A stretch of DNA of 64,000 nucleotides from NCBI GenBank assembly GCA_032622095.1, contig CP136067.1:135785990-135849989 (forward strand). The letters are read 5' to 3'. The notes under the pieces were generated by a model. The model did not search any database. It worked only from the letters and a program-made list of their open reading frames with translations, and was not told the origin of the DNA. Source of the stretch: Siphonodentalium dalli (lineage: Eukaryota; Mollusca; Scaphopoda; Gadilida; Siphonodentaliidae). This document shows, one piece after another, positions 1 through 11,459 of this stretch (its first letter is position 1; each line of letters begins with the position of its first letter). The position numbers and the translations under genes were made by a program.

Positions 1-642
1 TTATATTACATCACGATTATATGTGTGACCATATAACCGGTAAAAAGCAATGCCCATTGACGCGCACCTGTATAATTATGCATATGGGCATGTGGGTGTA
101 CGCGTACGTGGCCATCGAGTGTGCATTGGTGTTTTCGGATCTGTGTTAATGATCACGTTAAACTTTTGTGTATATGTTATTTATATATGTGTCTAATTGT
201 TAAATATGATTTTTGTTTTTTGGACAAATAAATCAATGCCTATATGTCTATGTCTACAGAATAACGTTGACAAGAGGAAATATCAAGGCATTTCACTCAT
301 TGTGTTATCATTACATTATTTAGAAATGCAACATCAATCTTTAGCCCCCCTCTCTATATATGTTTCAGACGGCTTTCTATTGCACATTTTTCATTGACAT
401 TGGTGGCCTCGATTGTTATGTCGCTTATTATAAGCAACGAAATACCGCGAGGGTTGCATGATTCATTCTCCTTTATTATATAAGAAGTTTGTCGTTCATA
501 TTCTAGCAAGCACACCATATATAACCATCTATGATGAATTGCCTAATATTTCCAACCAGATTTGCCATGCAGTGCGTGAACTGCAAACAAGAACTGTACA
601 AATACATGTGAACGCGCCTTCTGTTGCGAAGAAAGTGTTCGA

Positions 643-643
643 T

Positions 644-670
<27 letters not shown>
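643..670. repeat. (TA)n microsatellite
   Basis: An uninterrupted TA dinucleotide run of about 14 units. The flanking 1-640 is AT-rich with no supported gene. Confidence 0.95.
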
Positions 671-674
<4 letters not shown>

Positions 675-823
675 CAGATTGGCACAGGAGCATGTTATAT
701 ATACGTATCCGAAACATGCCGAGCGTTGAACATTGAACATGTTTGGGTCTATACAACAAACATGGCGCCTATTTTTAGAAGCAAGTGTAATTTTTTAGAC
801 TGAATTTTTTTGGGGGGGGGGGG

Positions 824-914
824 ATTAGGTGGGATTCGAACCCCGGCCCATGACGGCGAGCGCGCCTTGCGACTCAAAGTCCGACGTCAATACCACACGG
901 CCACCGACGTGACC
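824..914 (-). ncRNA. tRNA-derived SINE head or tRNA pseudogene (Ser/Leu-like)
   Basis: On the minus strand a B box GGTTCGAATCC (832-842) is preceded by an A-box-like TGGCCGTGTGG (893-903), with a GGACTTTGAGTC anticodon-like stretch and a GGCGCGCTCGCC variable arm between them, resembling class II (Ser/Leu) tRNAs. The acceptor ends do not pair (5' GGTCACG against 3' ACCTAAT), so it is not a functional tRNA. It is followed by a homopolymer C run and an A-rich stretch, as in a retroposed copy. Confidence 0.55.
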
Positions 915-1355
915 AAAAAAAAAACGAAGCTCAAATGGCCGCTGCTATAAGTGGAATTTTCCGCTATTTTACACGTCAGGCGACTTTTGCTACGTCTTGG
1001 AAAAGTGTCCTGATTATTAAATGAGGGTGATATTCTGTGTCCACCTTTTGAGGCGGTACAACTTTGGGCATTACTGAAACGATTGACACGATGTCTCTTG
1101 TGCGTTAGATGATGTAAGTTTCGGATGACCCCCCCCCCCCCAATTCAAATGTTGTTTCATCCTCTTGAACATAGACCAAATTTCTAATTCCGGGAAATCG
1201 CATTTGCACCCAATTGTGCCTGGATATTCCTTCTGATACCTACATTGTTTGAGCTGTTAGAATGTCCGACTGTGAATAGGTCAGTCACATTATTATTGAA
1301 TTTAGCTACTATGGTTATATTTAACTATTGTAATTGAATTTGACAGTGTTAATGG

Positions 1356-1710
1356 AATATGGCTCATACGAGCTTCCAAATGTTGTCTACGTAATGAGGT
1401 ATAATTAGGTTGACAAATACACAAAATATTGATATACCAGAAACATATTTGCCATTTTCCATCTGTTTTCATTCTTTCACATATCAGATAAATAAACGCT
1501 CTTTATTTCTACCATATCAGGAATAGATTAACACGAAATGCTCTGTTCTGTTCCACGCCGTGAATATGTATTTTTTCTTCAATGCGTCTTTCTGTGACAT
1601 ATACTGCCAGTATAGTTCAAGTATTTGCCGACATGTTTCGATACGGGGAACATGTTTAAAGCGAATATTGTTATGTGTATTTTGGAGCGCAAGCAACATG
1701 TGGCTATTTG
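1356..1710 (+). repeat. Dispersed repeat family D, copy 1
   Basis: It begins near GGCTCATACGAGCTTCCAAA, contains AAACGCTCTTTATTTCTACC and CATATCAGGAATAGA, and ends with TTTGGAGCGCAAGCAACATG. The same ordered blocks recur at 40861-41130, 56520-56990 and, inverted, at 57225-57667. It has no coding capacity. The AGAGCGTT-type core is shared with family B, which suggests a common origin or a nested relationship. Confidence 0.7.
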
Positions 1711-1771
1711 CCCGTTTTTGTGGAAAAATTGGGGTCGCGCTTCATAGTGCACATGCAGCCAAATTACACTC

Positions 1772-2170
1772 TTAACCCTTTACCCAACAGAAGGGCACTG
1801 TGCCAATGCATTCTCTTATATATGCGAGTCGACCATAGGTCGCCTCGCATATATAAGAGAATGCATTGGCTTAACACATTAAAAATTATAAAATTGTTAA
1901 AGAATGTAAGAAAAAATGGTAAAAAGTGTTAAAAAAAGATTTTTTTAGGCCAATGCATTCTCTTATATATGCGAGGCGACCTATGGTCGACTCGCATATA
2001 TAAGAGAATGCATTGGCACAGGGCATAACTGTAACTATCACAATGTGGTCAACGAGCCGGTTCCAATGATATCCATATGTGTATGGTTCTATCGAGACAG
2101 ACCGAAGATATTTTAGGCTGTTGAAGCTTTATTTGGCCGGTTTTGGCCGTTTTGTTGGGTAAAGGGTTAA
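1772..2170 (+). mobile_element. TTAA-flanked hairpin MITE, family A copy 1
   Basis: Its termini are TTAA-CCCTTTACCCAAC and GTTGGGTAAAGGG-TTAA. Two 69-nt palindromes lie inside, at 1802-1870 and 1949-2017. Each has arms starting GCCAATGCATTCTCTTATAT, and the second palindrome is the reverse complement of the first. TTAA at both ends with termini starting CCC fits piggyBac-type non-autonomous elements. There is no open frame of its own. Confidence 0.85.
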
Positions 2171-2429
2171 CAAGGTTGCAGCAAAGGAACATTCTCCAGA
2201 TAAAATATTTCATTCAATATATTGCGCCAGCTTATTTTGTTTAATAATGGCATAAGTATACCTTTCTAAATGACATTACCATGACGACACAACCGATCCT
2301 TCATAACAATATGGAGACCAATTGAATGCATATTGACTTCCTTATTATGTGCCATCATGAATAACCAATCGCATGGATCGGGACGTGTTATTTCATCGCA
2401 AAAACAAACTTACCGAATAGTCAACTATT

Positions 2430-2950
2430 ATAAGAGATCGTGCCATGAATCTCTACTCTTGCTAACGCCCGTAGAGATCATATTCCACCAATACAAAACC
2501 TGGGTACTTTTTGAAGTTTTGACAGGGAACCTTATAAAGTCGAAAAAATAACGCGGGGAATATATTACTTAGTTTTTTTCTGTTCCTTAATAATGTACTT
2601 CGCTGTAGGTGAAGGACCCAACTCGAAATTGCCTTCTTTTCCGTGACTTTTGTGAGCCCATATCGCAATAAACATTGAATTAATTACCCAGGAGGAATTC
2701 CATAATTGTAAGCGACGCGAAGTAAAATCGCTCACAAAGTCGTTAAAATCGTGAAATTTTGAGTTGGTACAGTGAATTACATCATTAGGGAACAGATAAT
2801 TACTAACAAATATATTCCCCGCGTTATTTTTTCGACTTTATAAGGTTCCCTGTCAAAACTTCAAAAAGTTCCCAGGTTTTGTACTGGTGGAATATGATCT
2901 CTATACGGGCGTTAGCAAGAGTAGAGATTCATGGCATGATCTATATACTA
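2430..2950. mobile_element. Foldback element, family G
   Basis: The arm at about 2430-2570 is the near-exact inverted complement of about 2812-2945. Both carry the block ATCTCTACTCTTGCTAACGC/CCGTAGAGAT and CGCGGGGAATATAT at the inner edge. The spacer is about 240 bp. Related single arms occur at 12868-12955 and about 15515-15570, so this is a dispersed family. Confidence 0.75.
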
Positions 2951-3319
2951 TTATAATTAAAAATCATTATAATAACATTAACTAAAATTAAAAACCAATA
3001 ATCACAAACTGCTTTTTTTAGTCTGAAATTTCCAAGTTGTGTTTTTAATTTAGGAATCAAATTCCAAAATTGAATATTTTGTCTCGGATTGTCTGTAGTG
3101 TCTCTGGAAAGTTCTGGTGTATTTGATGCCTATCACAAAGTAATCAACTTCATGATTATGCTGAATATTCAACGGTGATTGTCTGATTGAATCGATATTG
3201 CTAACTCAATTATAAACGAATCACCCGAGGGTATGCACAGGTATGCACGATTTCAATAATAAATGTTGGCGTATGTCAATGTTTCATGGTATAATACCCT
3301 TCAATCGTGTTCATCAATA

Positions 3320-3600
3320 GCTTCGTGTTTCACGTTGTACGATGTCGCGTTCTACTTATCACCTTTATAGAAAACTCAGATGAAAATATCTCAATTTGTC
3401 TTGTCCGAGTGAAAATCCAATTTGTTCGAATATAAGGCGGCTGGTGTCAGCGACTACTTGCTAATCCCCTGCAATATGTTGAATGATTCTTTTCTGTCCA
3501 ATAACAAATGACATGTATATGGGTATCGCGTGTCTCAACTTTCTAATAATTTGCAAAAACAATGCGCATGGAGGTTTCGATACCAGGTATCGGTAACAAA
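3320..3600 (+). repeat. Dispersed repeat family H, copy 1
   Basis: About 270 bp matching 8381-8656 in direct orientation, including TTTATAGAAAACTCAGATG, AATATAAGGCGGCTGGTGTC, AGCGACTACTTGCTAATCCC and AGGTATCGGTAACA. No coding potential is seen. Confidence 0.8.
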
Positions 3601-3937
3601 AACAAAAAAGGTTGCATGCCACCATATCCGCAGATAGTAGTGCTTGAGGGATAAGGGTAGAGATAATGATTTATTGGCAAAAAACATCCACACGAGGACA
3701 GTTTGCTAAAACAATGGATAATGGTATATACAAAACATGTGATAATAGAGTATACAAGAACAAAATTACATAATATGCTAAATTGAACAAGGAGTCTCGA
3801 GATCATGTATCATATTTATAGTTCCCTAACTGTTATTTGCTCAGCACGAGTATCGAAGAAGCGACGGATCAGTTTACATATTCGTGTTAGAATGGGACAG
3901 TCATTTGTCAATATAGTAGAAAATTGATCGTTTAATT

Positions 3938-4343
3938 TGTACGTTCATACACTGACAAGTTTGCACGGTATGGTTTGCAGGCATTTCGTCGTAGAAAACG
4001 ATTTTGTGCCAGAATATGAATGGAAACAAGCATATACAATGCATCTGTACCACAACTAACCCCATGTGAAGTAAAATCCCCGTAGTTCCACCTGTAGCCA
4101 TGCTATACCGGAATTTGCCTGTAAATAGCGTGCAATAATATCTCAAGAATAACTCATACAGGTATTTTACGGCAAATGTCAGTAGCGCCGTTACAAGTGG
4201 AACTACACAACTTTTACTTGTCACGTCGTTCGCTTGCATGTGATATGCACGTTTAATTTCACATTTTGGCACCATGTGGTTTTCTATGATGAAATGCATC
4301 GCAGAACATACAGTGCAAGCTTGCCAGCGTATAAACGTACCAT
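3938..4343. mobile_element. Diverged foldback element
   Basis: The arm at 3938-4046 (GCATTTCGTCGTAGAAAACG and flanks) is complementary to 4228-4343 (TTTTCTATGATGAAATGCAT and flanks) at moderate identity, with a spacer of about 180 bp. Open frames of 132 and 73 codons here on opposite strands are mirror products of the inverted arms, not genes. Confidence 0.65.
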
Positions 4344-4461
4344 AAGGCTACATGTACTAGGTTTTAATTTGTTTTTTAAGTTTTGGACCAGGTATCTGTC
4401 TATTCAACAAGAGACATTGTGTGACCGGAAAAGAAGAAAAAAAAACCAGACATAACAGTCG

Positions 4462-5271
4462 TATGGAGCCCCGGAGGTGACATCCGAATGTTTTTTTTAA
4501 GTCGTGGCCACGAGAATAAAGTCGTGGCCACGAGCATAAAGTCGTGGCCACGAGAATATGGTCGTGGCCACGAGAATATGGTCGTGGCCACGAGAATATA
4601 GTCGTGGCCACGAGAATGAGAAGTCGTGGCCACGAGACTATGAAGTCGTGGCCACGAGAATATGGTCGTGGGCACGAGAATAAAGTCGTGGGCACGAGAA
4701 TAATGTCGTGGGCACGAGAATAATGTCGTGGGCACGAGAATAATGTCGTGGCCACGACCATATTCTCGTGGCCACGACATTATTCTCGTGGCCACGACTT
4801 TATTCTCGTGGCCACGACCATATTCTCGTGGCCACGACTTTATTCTCGTGCCCACGACTTTATTCTCGTGCCCACGACTTTATTCTCGTGGCCACGACCA
4901 TATTCTCGTGGCCACGACTTCATATTCTCGTGGCCACGACTTCATAGTCTCGTGGCCACGACTTCTCATTCTCGTGGCCACGACCATATTCTCGTGGCCA
5001 CGACCATATTCTCGTGGCCACGACTTTATGCTCGTGGCCACGACTTTATTCTCGTGCCCACGACTTTATTCTCGTGCCCACGACTTTATTCTCTGGCCAA
5101 GACCTTATTCTCGTGGCCACGACTTCATATTCTCGTGGCCACGACTTCATATTCTCGTGGCCACGACTTCATATGCTCGTGGCCACGACTTCATATTCTC
5201 GTGGCCACGACTTTATTCTCGTGGCCACGACTTAAAAAAAAACATTCGGATGTCACATCCGGGGCTCCATA
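4462..5271. repeat. Palindromic minisatellite element with terminal inverted repeats
   Basis: The ends are TATGGAGCCCCGG...CATCCGAATG and its reverse complement. Inside, about 12 units of 20-22 bp (GTCGTGGCCACGAGAATAAA and variants) run from 4501 to about 4744; the orientation then flips at 4745-4758 (GTCGTGGCCACGAC) and about 23 units run in reverse to about 5233. Each unit contains the 12-bp palindrome TCGTGGCCACGA. Variant units (GCATAAA, AATGAGAA, ACTATGAA spacers) occur in the same order in both arms, read inwards, so one arm is an inverted copy of the other. Open frames of up to 187 codons are products of the repeat. Confidence 0.92.
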
Positions 5272-5424
5272 AGTGGCCATCCCAGAAATAGATTTTATAA
5301 AATATATTGGTGCCGTATCTAGAGGTATCGAACCCTGAATACATCTTTGAATTCATCCGCCATTCTTATGTTTATATATCATTCAGGGGCAGCATGAAGA
5401 CGGCCAACCATGGTCATGCTGATC

Positions 5425-5500
5425 CTGTACAATACTTATCATATACTTGTTCATAATTGTTTGTAATTGTACAAATAAAAATCAATCAATCAATCAATCA
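5425..5500 (+). mobile_element. Probable LINE 3' end with (ATCA)n tail
   Basis: AATAAA at 5474-5479 is followed by five ATCA units at 5481-5500. The same arrangement, AATAAA then a TGATT/AATC-type tetranucleotide tail, ends two LINE fragments elsewhere in the window (tails at 9381 and 34842, both minus strand). The upstream body is too short or decayed to classify. Confidence 0.5.
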
Positions 5501-6241
5501 GATCTCTACCCAGCAATTTGTCGAATGTGTGACATTCTTGTGGTCGGTGGCTCGCGGAAAATAAATACATGGGGGCTCTAATACAACTTCCGTTTATGTT
5601 TGTCAAATTTATGGAACCCTGGATGGAATACTGACATGAACGATTTAAATTATGAATGTTAGAATGTAATGACGTTTATGTCAGTGTTTCATGTCATAAT
5701 CCCCGTGAATCCCGTTCATAAATTGAAATATTTCGCATAATGAAGGATGCTACGTCACTAGAATTTGTGTTCTTTCTATCAGTTGTCATTTTGCAATATA
5801 TAATATAACATGTATAAGGATAAATCCTTAGTTATATAGGATTACGGGTTCAAGAATATAGTCCAATACTCGAGCCCACCATTGACTATATGGCATGATA
5901 ACAACACAATTAAGTACAAACTAATCATGGCAAACATACTCATATCACCTTACTGCGAGCGGCAATAAGTTTGAACGGCACTATTTTCTCACAAACTGAC
6001 TCGTAGTCGTCAATTCTGCGAACAGGTTTTTTGGCCGTATGAAAACTTTACGACTACCTTTCTCGTATTTAAATTGGCGCAGTACAATTTTTTTCGCTCA
6101 GTTTTGAATTCGCTCTTTAAATTCGCGCACCTATCTGCGCGAATTCAAAATTGACAAACATATTATCGTAAAAGTGTTGGATCTGATGACAATTTCGATT
6201 CTCAGTCGTTTCTGAAGATACATGTGAATTCACTGTGATCG

Positions 6242-7740
6242 GGGTGTGTCTTTTTACCGGATCCTGGATTTCGACCCGGATTTAGGTGTCTTTTTGCCGG
6301 ATTTCGACCCGGATTCGGGTATGAATTTCATGCTAGTTTTATCACACATTTAACCCATTAAAAGCCGTTTCTGACATGTGGAAACTGGTTAGGAGGTGAG
6401 ATTAAACCAATATAGGGCTGTCGTGCTCATTCAACCCGATTAATCGTATTTAAAGGTACATATCGTGCCCGGATCAGCATACTTCTTATTTTTTTCATAT
6501 ACACACGGCGGTTGGATTGATTTTACGTGATCATGATGGCACTTAAGGGAACACCCCATGTTCGGATCCGAATTAATTATCTCGTAATTATTGATCATAT
6601 TTAAAGGTAGATATCATGTCCGGATCCGGTTTTTTTCTCTCTCTTTTTTTCCATATAAATTATCGTCTTTTTGATATATTAAATGTCACGTGGAACAAAG
6701 TTATAAGTTGATTTTGAGACGTTGAGGCTGTTGGATTGATTTCACGGAATGATTATTGCATGTAAAGGTACACACCATGTGCGGAACCGAATTAATTTCT
6801 ACGTATTTACTGATAATATTTAAAGGTACAGATTATACCCGGATCCGGATTTTTCTTCTTATAAAGTAATGCTTATTTAATACAATAAATGTAAACTGAG
6901 TCGCGTGGAACTAGGTTATAGACGTTGATGTTTAGATCAGATCATTCCCGGATTCGGATACGAATAGTTCTTTTCTATTTAATACATTAAATGGCAGCTG
7001 AGCCACGCGGAACTATTCGTATCCGAATCCGGGAATGATCTGATCTAAACATCAACATCTATAACCTAGTTCCACGCGACTCAGTTTACATTTATTGTAT
7101 TAAATAAGCATTACTTTATAAGAAGAAAATCCGGATCCGGGCATAATCTGTACCTTTAAATATTATCAGTAAATACGTGGAAATTAATTCGGTTCCGCAC
7201 ATGGTGTGTACCTTTAAATGCGATAATCATTCCGTGAAATCAATCCAACAGCCTAGTATAACGTCTCAAAATCAACTTATAACTTTGTTCCACGTGACAT
7301 TTAATATATCAAAAAGACGATAATTTATATGGAAAAAAAGAGAGAGAAAAAAACCGGATGCGGACATGATATCTGCATTTAAATATGATCAATAATTACG
7401 AGATAATTAATTCGGATCCGAACATGGGGTGTTCCCTTAAGTGCCATCATGATCACGTAATATCAATCCAACCGCCGTGTCTATATGAAAAAATAAGAAG
7501 TATGCTGATCCGGGCACGATATGTGCCTTTAAATACGATTAATACGGTTGAATGAGCACGACAGCCCTATATTGGTTTAATCTCACCTCCTAACCAGTTT
7601 CCGCTTGTCAGAAACGGCTTTTAATGGGTTAAATGTGTGATAAAACAAGCATGAAATTCATACCCGAATCCGGGTCGAAATCCGGTAAAATGACACCTAA
7701 ATCCGGGTCGAAATCCGGAATCCGGTAAAAAGACACACCC
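6242..7740. mobile_element. 1.5-kb foldback element with 9-bp target duplication (Mutator-like?)
   Basis: The arms 6242-6970 and 7010-7740 are near-identical inverted copies around a 39-nt loop. The ends are GGGTGTGTC and GACACACCC. CTGTGATCG at 6233-6241 is repeated exactly at 7741-7749, a 9-bp target duplication. Long terminal inverted repeats with a 9-bp duplication are typical of Mutator-like elements. No transposase frame is present, so it would be non-autonomous. Within each arm the motif TTTAAAGGTA...CCGGATCCGG recurs about every 220 bp. Confidence 0.85.
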
Positions 7741-8380
7741 CTGTGATCGTGTTTAGTATACACATCTTGTAAAACATCATCAATTTGTTGAGATGATTAA
7801 TGGATGTTTGTTTATATGCTCCAAAAAAGGACTCTGATACCGTAGCTATGGACTGGATACCAATGCAATATATAAACACGAAAACAGAAAACCACAACCG
7901 CGAAGGCAACTGACTTCAGAAAAATAAACAGTTGGTTGCGGGTTGCGATGACATAGCTAACTTAGACTGTATTGTCGGGGTGGTGAGTGGGGGCGTGCTT
8001 TCGTGCACATGCAATCCTAATATGTGCATTTCTTACAAGCATTTCAACACTATCGATGTTAGCATGATTTGCATTGAGTAATGGTTTTGAATTTTTTATA
8101 AATTGTTGACTGAATATAAACATATATAGGCGTAATTGTCTACTCAGTGTCCAACGTTTCGTAATGTATGTAACTCGTCGACATAATTATCTTGTTTTCC
8201 CTTTGGTATATTTTAAAATCAGAGTCGTACTATTTTTCGCTCAGTTTTAAATTCGCGCACAGACGGTACACGAAAAATAGTACTGCAATAATTTCAATAC
8301 GAGTAAGGTATACGTGCTATGTAACATAAGCTATTCGTAATTCAGTAATAGTTCGTACTGCGAAAGCTGTCAATTAAGTG

Positions 8381-8656
8381 GCTTCTTGTTTCACGTTATA
8401 CGATGTCGCTTTATGCTCATCACCTTTATAGAAAACTCAGATGTAAACATCCCAGTTTGTTTTGTCTGAGTGCAAATCCAATTTGGTCGAATATAAGGCG
8501 GCTGGTGTCAGCGACTACTTGCTAATCCCCTACAATATGTTGAATTATTCTCTTCTGTTCAATAACAAATGACATTTATATTGGGTAGATATTGCGTGAC
8601 TCAATTTTCTAATAATTTGAATAATAATGCAAACATACGGAGGTATCGGTAACACT
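8381..8656 (+). repeat. Dispersed repeat family H, copy 2
   Basis: A direct copy of 3320-3600 with scattered differences (for example TTTTGTCTGAGTGCAAATCC against the first copy). No gene is seen from 8660 to 9380. Confidence 0.8.
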
Positions 8657-9380
8657 AAGCTACCTGGATTGCAGGCCCACATGCATATTTTCACTCTTCA
8701 ATTAGAGACATGGGGTATGGCCATTTAACCCATTTCGATAAGAAATTGCTGTGTTGAGTATATATACAGCCATCTTTGAGAATCGGTCTTTTGAGTACAC
8801 AGTGTAGCGTGACCTGTGTGTGTTTATGTTATAGAAATTATCATCTTTCTTAACGTTATGCCACCGATAAAAAGCAATATGAGGCAGGAATAACCGCTTT
8901 AAAGATGACTGCACATGCGCCATGTGAACGGGTGCAAGATTTTGGTATTAAATGTGTACTTAAATCACAGCCCGTATAGCGGGCTAGCGTTACCAAATTC
9001 ACCCTCTGGGAACCTCATTCCGCTTAGGACTCAACTGCTATGGGAGACCTAGGATTATAGATAGACTGAAGTTCCCCAGTTGAAGTTGGTGGTGTTCACC
9101 CATTAGTCACCTCGATTATACAGACCCATATGGTCTATAAATACACGAAATAAACCGAACCATAAGATCTATAAATACACGGAATATATACCGACCCATA
9201 AATTACTATAGATAAGACAAAGCAGTTAACTAGTCAATATACATAAATAATAAAAATATCTATGAGTATTAACTGCCCAAAGACAAATTAGGCGAAGATC
9301 TCTGGCACAGAATAAAGTATACAATGGTGCAATTGCTCCAGCAACAAGCTATTGTTGAGGGAAATCTCAGAGAAAGAAAA

Positions 9381-9985
9381 TAATCAATCAATCAACCAAT
9401 TTATTATACTTTTCACCAAATATGGTCAAGTGTATACATACATAATATAGATACATAATATATAACAATGTAGTGAAAGGACATGTATTTAATTTATAAG
9501 TTCATTTGTGGTCATGACACAATATGTAACCACATATTATTGTAGCGATATATATTTGTGTGTATGTATATAGGAGGTACGGCAGCAATGTTATATATAT
9601 TATTTGTGTGTAGTTTGGTCTTATTCGTCTTTTTGGGGATTTGCATTCGTCTGGTATTCTGTTTAGCAGTTGGTCACTAGGTTGCCATTTTCCCTTTTTG
9701 GCAAGTCCGTGGTAGACAAAATGGGCAATTGCTTTAAGAACATTCGGTTGCGAGCATGTCATTATTTGTTTGAATTTGGCTATTCCATCTAACTTTTTTC
9801 GGCAGTTGTTTAAAGAATGATTGATGTTCGTGTGATAGTAGTGAGCAACTTATAATGCGGTGGATTTCGTCGATATTGTTCGTCGATGTTGAGATATCGG
9901 CCTCGTTCGATTCCGAGGGAATGACAGCTGATCCGCAATCTCGTGAGTGACTCCCTGTGTTTCGTTATATATTCTTCATGTATTC
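9381..9985 (-). pseudogene. Decayed non-LTR retrotransposon (LINE) 3' end
   Basis: On the minus strand, about 9890-9960 reads LTRLRISCHSLGIERGRY, and after frame disruptions 9700-9765 reads [20 protein letters not shown]. Both match the style of the cysteine-rich C-terminal region of CR1/L2-type reverse transcriptase proteins (R..RIS.H.L.IE.GR, then a C-terminal helix). It ends with AATAAA and a (GATT)n tail at 9381-9403. Several frameshifts and stops are present. A second copy of the last 300 bp lies at 24116-24425 on the + strand. Confidence 0.7.
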
Positions 9986-10799
9986 AGGTAGTTCTCCAAT
10001 TTGTTTGTAGCTTTAAGTTTTCTATATGTTCTGAGTCTATTGTGTATGATGGTAATATACATTTAGAGAAAGCTTTTGACAAAGGAAATGGGGCTAAATC
10101 TTCCACTATATATACTGACAATCGATGGGTGCATTCCTGACCATGGGATAATGAATGATTGTCAGACTTCAGAATGGGCTGTTATCAGTCTTGTTTCTAT
10201 TCCAGGTATTCCTCACGGGGGAGAAAGTGGTATAAATAGCAGTTTTGAATTGGCACCATGGTTTAGAAATCGAGAAAGGCTGGCATATTAAACAAACGAT
10301 AGAGTATATCTCAATACCAGTAATTTACAAAAAGTTCGGACGAGTTATCCTTCTTCAATTACAAAATAACTCACCATAAATTGTTGTACATCAATTATAG
10401 AATAATCTTCAGTAGAATATTAACTGCACAATGTGGTCATTTATGGTACAACAATACAATCCCTACACGCAATCTATATATACAGATATATAAGCCTATT
10501 TCAAGGAGGTGTGGAAAAATTATATCCTTTGATTCAACGGGCGTCTATTCAAACAATAAGAACGCCAATACAGAAGAAAAAAAATAATTAAAGGTCGCTG
10601 ACCCTACTTCCCCACCTCAAAAAAGATGTGTTTTTTTTGGTGAGGCGTTGGCTTTTTTTTTTAAAGAAAAAGAAGAAGTCAAATGTGGCAAAATTTGATT
10701 CCAACTGGACAATATGACATGCGTGCTCTAAAAGGTGAACCACACACCGAATATCAAGAGATTATTTCAGGATTTCTCAAGTTAACTTTTATGGACAAC

Positions 10800-11450
10800 A
10801 CAAAAACTTTCGATTTCTAAGCCGATCAAAGGCGCAAAACTTCGTCAAAAATCATTAGACCGTGACCAAATTCGAATTTGACCTGTGTTTTTGACCCGTT
10901 GTTAAAATTATCATCAGGACAACCAAATGATTTTTTATACCAAAGTCGATAAAGGGGCATAACTCCGTCAAAATCATCAGGCAGTGACCATTTTCGAACT
11001 TGACCTGCGTTTTCTCAAATGTGAATCTATGCCAAAGATAAATTATTTTAGATGTCATCCGGACATGCAAACAGGGACAACACAAACAATGTGATTTCTA
11101 AGTTTCTAAGTCGAAAAATAACTTAGTCAAACATCAACGGACTATGACCAAATTCTAACTTGACCTGTGTCTTCTCAAATGTGATATACATACCCAATAT
11201 CAAGCGATTGTGTTGAATAGTGCTCAATTTATCATCTGGACAATCGAAAAAAAAAAAACGATTTAATAATCGAAAAAGGGGGATAACCCATCAGTAATCA
11301 TCGGACTGTGACCAAATTCGAACTTAACCTACACGTTCTCAAATATTAACTAGATGATAGCAAATTCGGATTAATATTGTCATAGTTATGATCCGGGAAA
11401 CGCCGACGTAAGGATGAGTGGACGGACATGTTGATTATAATAGTCTTATA
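10800..11450. repeat. Imperfect tandem repeat, about 155-bp units (family I)
   Basis: At least four diverged units carry the order GTCGAAAAAGGGGCATAAC, TCAAAAATCAT, GACCAAATTCGAA and TTGACCTGTGTTTTCTCAAA. It ends near GTGGACGGACATGTTGATTA. Related units occur at 45710-46790, 51830-51900 and 52740-53200. Such arrays resemble repeats common in molluscan genomes; that comparison is from general knowledge. Confidence 0.65.
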
Positions 11451-11459
11451 CACTTTTTT

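Noticed and set aside
824-914. A functional tRNA gene on the minus strand
   Set aside because: A and B boxes are present, but the acceptor stem does not pair and the T stem is imperfect; SINE head or pseudogene is more likely.
4501-5233. A CRISPR array, suggested by regular short repeats
   Set aside because: There are no unique spacers; the units are contiguous, palindromic and inverted midway, and the window is animal DNA.
4357-5291. Several overlapping open frames of 73-187 codons on both strands
   Set aside because: They are translations of the 20-22 bp minisatellite (SWPRLYSRGHD-type repeats) and appear in multiple frames and both strands.
5300-5345. A second tRNA-like B box (GGTTCGATACC on the minus strand)
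   Set aside because: No matching A box or cloverleaf could be found upstream.
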